Virus record (IMG/VR): IMGVR_UViG_3300030450_002935
Location: 1-43,417 of that record
DNA length: 43,417 nt
DNA from: a virus
Strand: one strand, 5' to 3'
Under the pieces are notes generated by a model, which was not told where the DNA came from, ran no database searches, and saw only the letters and a list, made by a program, of their open reading frames with translations. The translations under genes and the position numbers were made by a program. Of this stretch, positions 39,857 to 43,417 are shown in pieces; the first letter of the stretch is position 1, and each line of letters begins with the position of its first letter.

Positions 39857-42172
39857 ATGTCAACTGTTAAGCCTCTTCCTGAAGGAACAATCAATCCTCA
39901 AGCCAAGCCAGTAGCTGCTTTTATAAGTCCTGGCAGCAAACAAGTTGCGAAACCAGCTCAAGTTGCTTCTGTTCCCATGCCTAAAGGAATCAGAACAACC
40001 CCTACAGGCGGTACAACTTATGTGCAGGGAGGTAATGCTGCTCGTGATTTAGCACAAGCATTAGAGCCATTTGCGAAACAATCAGTGGAGCTGGCTACTC
40101 GTGCAGGACTTCAATATATTGATTGGCGAATTGACCAAGGGGAAGAAGCAGTTCGAGCTGAGATAGCTGCAGCGCAAGCGGCGTTATATGCAGACGAATC
40201 TACGGAGGTTTCTCAACTCGATAGAGCTGCTGCAATACGACGAGTAGCTGCTCAAGATCCTGAGGCGGGATCTTTGATGGCAGCACTTGATCCTTATACA
40301 GAAATAGGAAGATTGCGAGGATTGGCTAAAACAGCAGCTTTAGAAGTTCCTTTGGGGATGAGAAATTATGTAATGTCAAACAGGAATCAGATTAATCTTC
40401 TTGACGGTGCAAATGGATTAGTAGGTTTGCAATCTCTTCGAGCAGAGTATGTAACTAAACTCTTTGATACTTATGGATTAAGTCAAACAAGTCCAGGCGT
40501 TCAAAAATATTTATTGCCAGAAATTGAAAAGGTTTCGGAAGATTTAGCAAAAGAAATAATAGATACTTCAGTAAAAGCTAGAGAGACATTTGCTCCGAGG
40601 ATTTTATCCGCCCAACTCGAAAGAGCTATTAAAAATATTGATTCAGGGAAGCCTTTTACTCTTAATGAAATTACTTACAATAAAGAGGATGATCCTGAAG
40701 GTTATAACGCCAACAAGATTGCTTATCTTGAAAGAATAATTGAAGTAGGAACTGCAGATGCTTTTGCAGGTTCTGATCGAGCTTTGAGGATGTTAACTGC
40801 TACTGAGATGCTTAAAGAAAAGTATAAAGATGATCCTAGTTTTATGGCTTTGTTAAATCAAATTAAGACTCAAGAAACAATTCAAATGAATGGAGAGTCT
40901 ATGGTTCTCACTCTTCAAGGCTTTGACATCCAATTAGCAAGAGGAGGCACTAGTATTTTAAAAGCACAGACAGAAGCAACGAAATTATTAAAGAGGGAAT
41001 TTAATGATTATTTAGCAGCAGAGATGTTAAAGAATCCTGAACGCGAAAATGATTCTGACTATGCAATTCAACTCCTGGAGCAGTTTATAGAGGATAAGGG
41101 AGGCGAGGAAGCTTTACCTCCTGGTGCATTAGCTGAATTGCGAGGCGTGTTAAGTACTACAGATTTCAGATCTGAAATTAGTGTTTCTGAACCTTTGGTA
41201 GCCGGAAGTCAGTTGCAACTTACTCAGGAAATTAGTGAGTTGAAATATGATGAAGACTTTGCGGCTAATGTATCTGAGATAAGAGAAAATATAAGGAGAA
41301 TTTCTGAGAAATTAAACGATGATGGCACGTGGTTTGGACAAACGACGGAGCTATTAAACGCACGAATTGATGATGTCATTAATATAAATAAATACGACAC
41401 GGTGATTACGGAGAAGGTAACTGCTGAAGTTACTTCTTTCTTAAGTATTTTTGGTGGACCAGGAGCTACTCCTTTCCTCAGGACAGTTGAGTCTAGGTAC
41501 GGCTATGGAGTAAGACAGTTTGCTGAGCAGAAACTTAAAGAAGCAATGATTGAGGGGGAAATTTCCCAGAGTCAAGCATCGTTAGTTGTTCAGGAGGCTA
41601 TACAAACATATAGAGCTGAACAAGTTGACTCTGGAATTATTTCTGAATTATTTGAGGGAGACCCTAATGATTTCCTCTCAAAGCAGAGAACCCAAGAGAC
41701 TTTGAGAAAGTATTTCCCTGGAGCTTCTCCCTCTTTTGAGCCAGGCAAGAGTAGTACTGTTCCAGCAGCAGATTCTGGGCAAACGGTTCGACTTATTAAT
41801 CTTGACCAAATTGATTCTTTCCCTAATAGAGGTTTAATTCTTCGTCAATATGAGACGAGACCTATTCTTACGCTTTCGTCTTTACGGGAGGTAATTAGCT
41901 CAATTATTTCTACCAAAGAGATTCCTGAGAGTTTACGGAAAGCCAGATTTGAGTCAGGTGCTCCTAATTTGTTCGATTTTTTAATGAAACAAATCGGCCA
42001 ATATGGTGAATATGATTTGGAGTCAGATTTCAGTAAAGAAGATTTAGAGCTTTTAGAACAGCTTTTAGTCTCATCTGGAAATTTTGAAAACAATATTCTG
42101 TCTTCTTATCTATTAGAGAAAAGTCATCCAAGACTTGCGGCTTTGGGTAATTGGACTGACAATATGGTCTAA
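39857..42172 (+). CDS. Internal virion protein, T7 gp15-like
   Basis: Encodes 771 residues (T7 gp15 is 747). It has a Pro/Gly-rich start (GTINPQAKPVAAFISPGSKQ, later TPTGGTTYVQGGNAARDLAQALEPFA) and then long helices with a basic/acidic pattern. Between the gp14-like and gp16-like genes, it is expected to build the periplasmic tunnel for DNA ejection. No enzyme motif is seen. Confidence 0.82.
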   Translation: MSTVKPLPEGTINPQAKPVAAFISPGSKQVAKPAQVASVPMPKGIRTTPTGGTTYVQGGNAARDLAQALEPFAKQSVELATRAGLQYIDWRIDQGEEAVRAEIAAAQAALYADESTEVSQLDRAAAIRRVAAQDPEAGSLMAALDPYTEIGRLRGLAKTAALEVPLGMRNYVMSNRNQINLLDGANGLVGLQSLRAEYVTKLFDTYGLSQTSPGVQKYLLPEIEKVSEDLAKEIIDTSVKARETFAPRILSAQLERAIKNIDSGKPFTLNEITYNKEDDPEGYNANKIAYLERIIEVGTADAFAGSDRALRMLTATEMLKEKYKDDPSFMALLNQIKTQETIQMNGESMVLTLQGFDIQLARGGTSILKAQTEATKLLKREFNDYLAAEMLKNPERENDSDYAIQLLEQFIEDKGGEEALPPGALAELRGVLSTTDFRSEISVSEPLVAGSQLQLTQEISELKYDEDFAANVSEIRENIRRISEKLNDDGTWFGQTTELLNARIDDVININKYDTVITEKVTAEVTSFLSIFGGPGATPFLRTVESRYGYGVRQFAEQKLKEAMIEGEISQSQASLVVQEAIQTYRAEQVDSGIISELFEGDPNDFLSKQRTQETLRKYFPGASPSFEPGKSSTVPAADSGQTVRLINLDQIDSFPNRGLILRQYETRPILTLSSLREVISSIISTKEIPESLRKARFESGAPNLFDFLMKQIGQYGEYDLESDFSKEDLELLEQLLVSSGNFENNILSSYLLEKSHPRLAALGNWTDNMV

Positions 42173-42176
42173 TCTC

Positions 42177-42188
42177 TACAAGCTCGTA
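42177..42188 (+). promoter_or_regulatory. TAC-N6-GTA element before large ejection-protein gene
   Basis: TAC AAGCTC GTA, 46 bases before ATG 42234. It shares the CGTAATTCTC context with the element before the fibre-like gene at 8513. Confidence 0.5.
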
Positions 42189-42233
42189 ATTCTCCGGCAT
42201 TATGGAGTCATGTAGTCATCCGCAAGAAATCAC

Positions 42234-43417
42234 ATGTCGGAATTAAGGACGCTTGGTGCAAATGAACAGATACCTACTTCACCTGGATATAAGATTGATT
42301 TTTCTCCGCCTTCAGAAGAGGAACAGCAACCTGGATGGTTTGATTTTCCTATCGAAGTTATAAAACAGCTCTGGGAACTGCCAGGGAATTATCAGAGGGT
42401 AGCCAAAGAGTTTGATATTGATTACACAGCCACAGGAGCCCATCGTGGAGGAGTATCAGGAGCTCTTTGGGGGGACAAAGGCGTAGCCCCTGGAGTAAAC
42501 GAAAAAGGAGAGTTTGATTGGTGGCAATTGATATTCCAGATGCTTACAGGTGGTTCTAGTTCGGCTCAATATATAGGTGGAGAGTCTCCTGGAATTCCTG
42601 TTAGCACTGGGTCAACTGCAAGCTTTATTGAGACTGGGCGACAACCCCTGCCAATTTATAAAGATGAAACTGAAACTGGAACTGGTGAAGAAAATTATTT
42701 CTTGCCAAGCCAGAGACAACTTTTCGCCGCTGGTGGTGATCCTTTTTTTGATACTGGCCTTAACCTCACTGCAGGTTCGTTACACCTCAAGAGGTTAATA
42801 ACTGGTGAAGGTCAACTAGATCCGAAAGAAACACCAATTGGTAAGTGGCTTGAGAGCACTAGAGAACTCAATCAAAAGGGTTTAGGAGCCAAGAATTATT
42901 GGGAGATGACTGCAGAGGAGAAGGCTCTCCTTAATGATTTACCTGCTTCTATCTTTGCGAATATTTATGCAACAACAATTCTTGGATTTACAGGAGTTCC
43001 TGTCCTTCAGACCTCTTCTGGCCTTGTTAACAAAGCAGGCACTTGGGCAATCGCTATTGGACTAGAAGAGGCCTTGTCTTCTGCTTTTGAGGGACGGGAT
43101 AAAACAGGTTCTGCTTGGGATTTAGCTCAGCAGATGGGTTTACCTAATCCATTTGCGATTAAGCCTACTGATAATTATATGGAGGCTTTTATCAAAGCTG
43201 CTACAGGGAATGCCATTTTTGTTGGTTCTCTTGCTGGCGTAGTCAGGACAGGATTTGAAACACCAAACATTTGGAGGCATGTCAAAGAGAACGGTATAAA
43301 AGTCGATATAAACAATGCGCGAACTTGGCTTGATGAAAACGCTATTCAACGATTCGGTTCTTCAGAGTTCTTAGATTTTAATAAGGCTATCGAAGCAGGA
43401 AAAAAATTAGCTAGTGA
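42234..43417 (+). CDS. Large internal virion (ejection) protein, N-terminal part
   Basis: Starts MSELRTLGANEQIPTSPGYK and is open to the right edge (394 codons). It is the 5' part of the same gene whose 3' part fills 1-3306. The first 145 residues are unique to this end; residues 146 onward duplicate the left edge at about 87 % amino-acid identity. An acidic Pro-rich start (FSPPSEEEQQPGWFDFPIEV) is followed by a small-residue hydrophobic segment (ASIFANIYATTILGFTGVPV) that may contact membrane. It follows the gp15-like gene, so a gp16-like core role is likely. I see no lytic transglycosylase motif in this N-terminus, where T7 gp16 has one. Confidence 0.75.
   Translation, partial: MSELRTLGANEQIPTSPGYKIDFSPPSEEEQQPGWFDFPIEVIKQLWELPGNYQRVAKEFDIDYTATGAHRGGVSGALWGDKGVAPGVNEKGEFDWWQLIFQMLTGGSSSAQYIGGESPGIPVSTGSTASFIETGRQPLPIYKDETETGTGEENYFLPSQRQLFAAGGDPFFDTGLNLTAGSLHLKRLITGEGQLDPKETPIGKWLESTRELNQKGLGAKNYWEMTAEEKALLNDLPASIFANIYATTILGFTGVPVLQTSSGLVNKAGTWAIAIGLEEALSSAFEGRDKTGSAWDLAQQMGLPNPFAIKPTDNYMEAFIKAATGNAIFVGSLAGVVRTGFETPNIWRHVKENGIKVDINNARTWLDENAIQRFGSSEFLDFNKAIEAGKKLAS
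42669..43417. repeat. Right copy of imperfect terminal overlap
   Basis: Gapless counterpart of bases 1-749, in frame, with 49 differences. Of 35 differing codons only two are synonymous (both AAT/AAC). It marks the closure point of the assembly rather than a packaging end, since it falls inside a coding region. Confidence 0.9.

Noticed and set aside
6833-42188. NtcA binding sites
   Set aside because: NtcA recognises GTA-N8-TAC; the elements here are TAC-N6-GTA, the opposite order and a different spacing.
1-43417. Direct terminal repeat marking the physical phage ends
   Set aside because: The end copies are only about 93.5 % identical and lie inside a coding region, so they are an assembly overlap or strain chimera, not a packaging repeat.
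1-43417. Photosynthesis or nucleotide-metabolism auxiliary genes typical of cyanophages (psbA, hli, talC, nrd)
   Set aside because: No reading frame on either strand shows the corresponding motifs; the NrdR-like ribbon at 18092 lacks the ATP-cone.

Overview
The window is almost certainly the essentially complete genome of a T7-like (podovirus) phage, most likely a marine cyanophage of Prochlorococcus or Synechococcus. It holds a full T7-type morphogenesis set: terminase, gp6.7/gp7.3-like proteins, portal, scaffold, capsid, tail tubes A and B, ejection proteins and a fibre with a T7 gp17-type N-terminus. It also has a single-subunit RNA polymerase, a gp4-like primase-helicase, a gp6-like exonuclease and a gp2.5-like SSB. 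Several small virion or envelope-associated genes (11.8-14.7 kb) resemble families I associate with cyanophages. The host assignment is an inference. The two ends overlap imperfectly over 749 bases inside one large ejection-protein gene, so the molecule is circular or circularly permuted as assembled, about 42.67 kb after collapsing the overlap.

Layout: the map has two opposed arms. They diverge from a roughly 550-base non-coding control region at 26.92-27.47 kb and converge at 12.6-12.7 kb. The plus arm (27.5 kb to the right end, then 1 to 12.7 kb) is structural: small early gene, terminase, three MCxG virion proteins, portal, scaffold, capsid, terminator, tail tubes, ejection proteins, tail fibre, three tandem fibre/chaperone-like pairs, and two late genes. 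The minus arm runs from 26.9 kb down to 12.6 kb: small acidic proteins, ArdA antirestriction protein, a shortened DnaN (beta clamp)-like protein, small genes, two winged-helix regulators, a tyrosine integrase whose stop codon abuts a complete tRNA, RNA polymerase, SSB, RusA-like resolvase, zinc ribbon, primase-helicase, a run of overlapping micro-genes, exonuclease, and a holin-like/secreted protein module. One terminase-small-like gene lies on the minus strand inside the plus arm.

How it works together: no DNA polymerase gene is present, although primase-helicase, exonuclease, SSB and resolvase are. The phage must borrow the host replicase. It encodes a DnaN-like protein that keeps the two halves of the client-binding cleft but lacks domain 1 and half of domain 3. 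Its SSB ends in a host-SSB-like Pro-Phe tip. These features suggest a dedicated interface with host Pol III. Integrase, tRNA and winged-helix regulators suggest a capacity for lysogeny.

Regulation: two recurrent non-coding signals stand out. One is a 12-bp TAC-N6-GTA-like element in front of nearly every transcription unit on both strands. The other is a family of about 70-base intergenic cassettes (UUCG-type hairpin, second covarying hairpin, then ACCACGACCA 11-13 nt before the start codon) separating the early minus-strand genes. Photosynthesis or nucleotide-metabolism auxiliary genes, an obvious endolysin, CRISPR arrays and insertion sequences were not seen.
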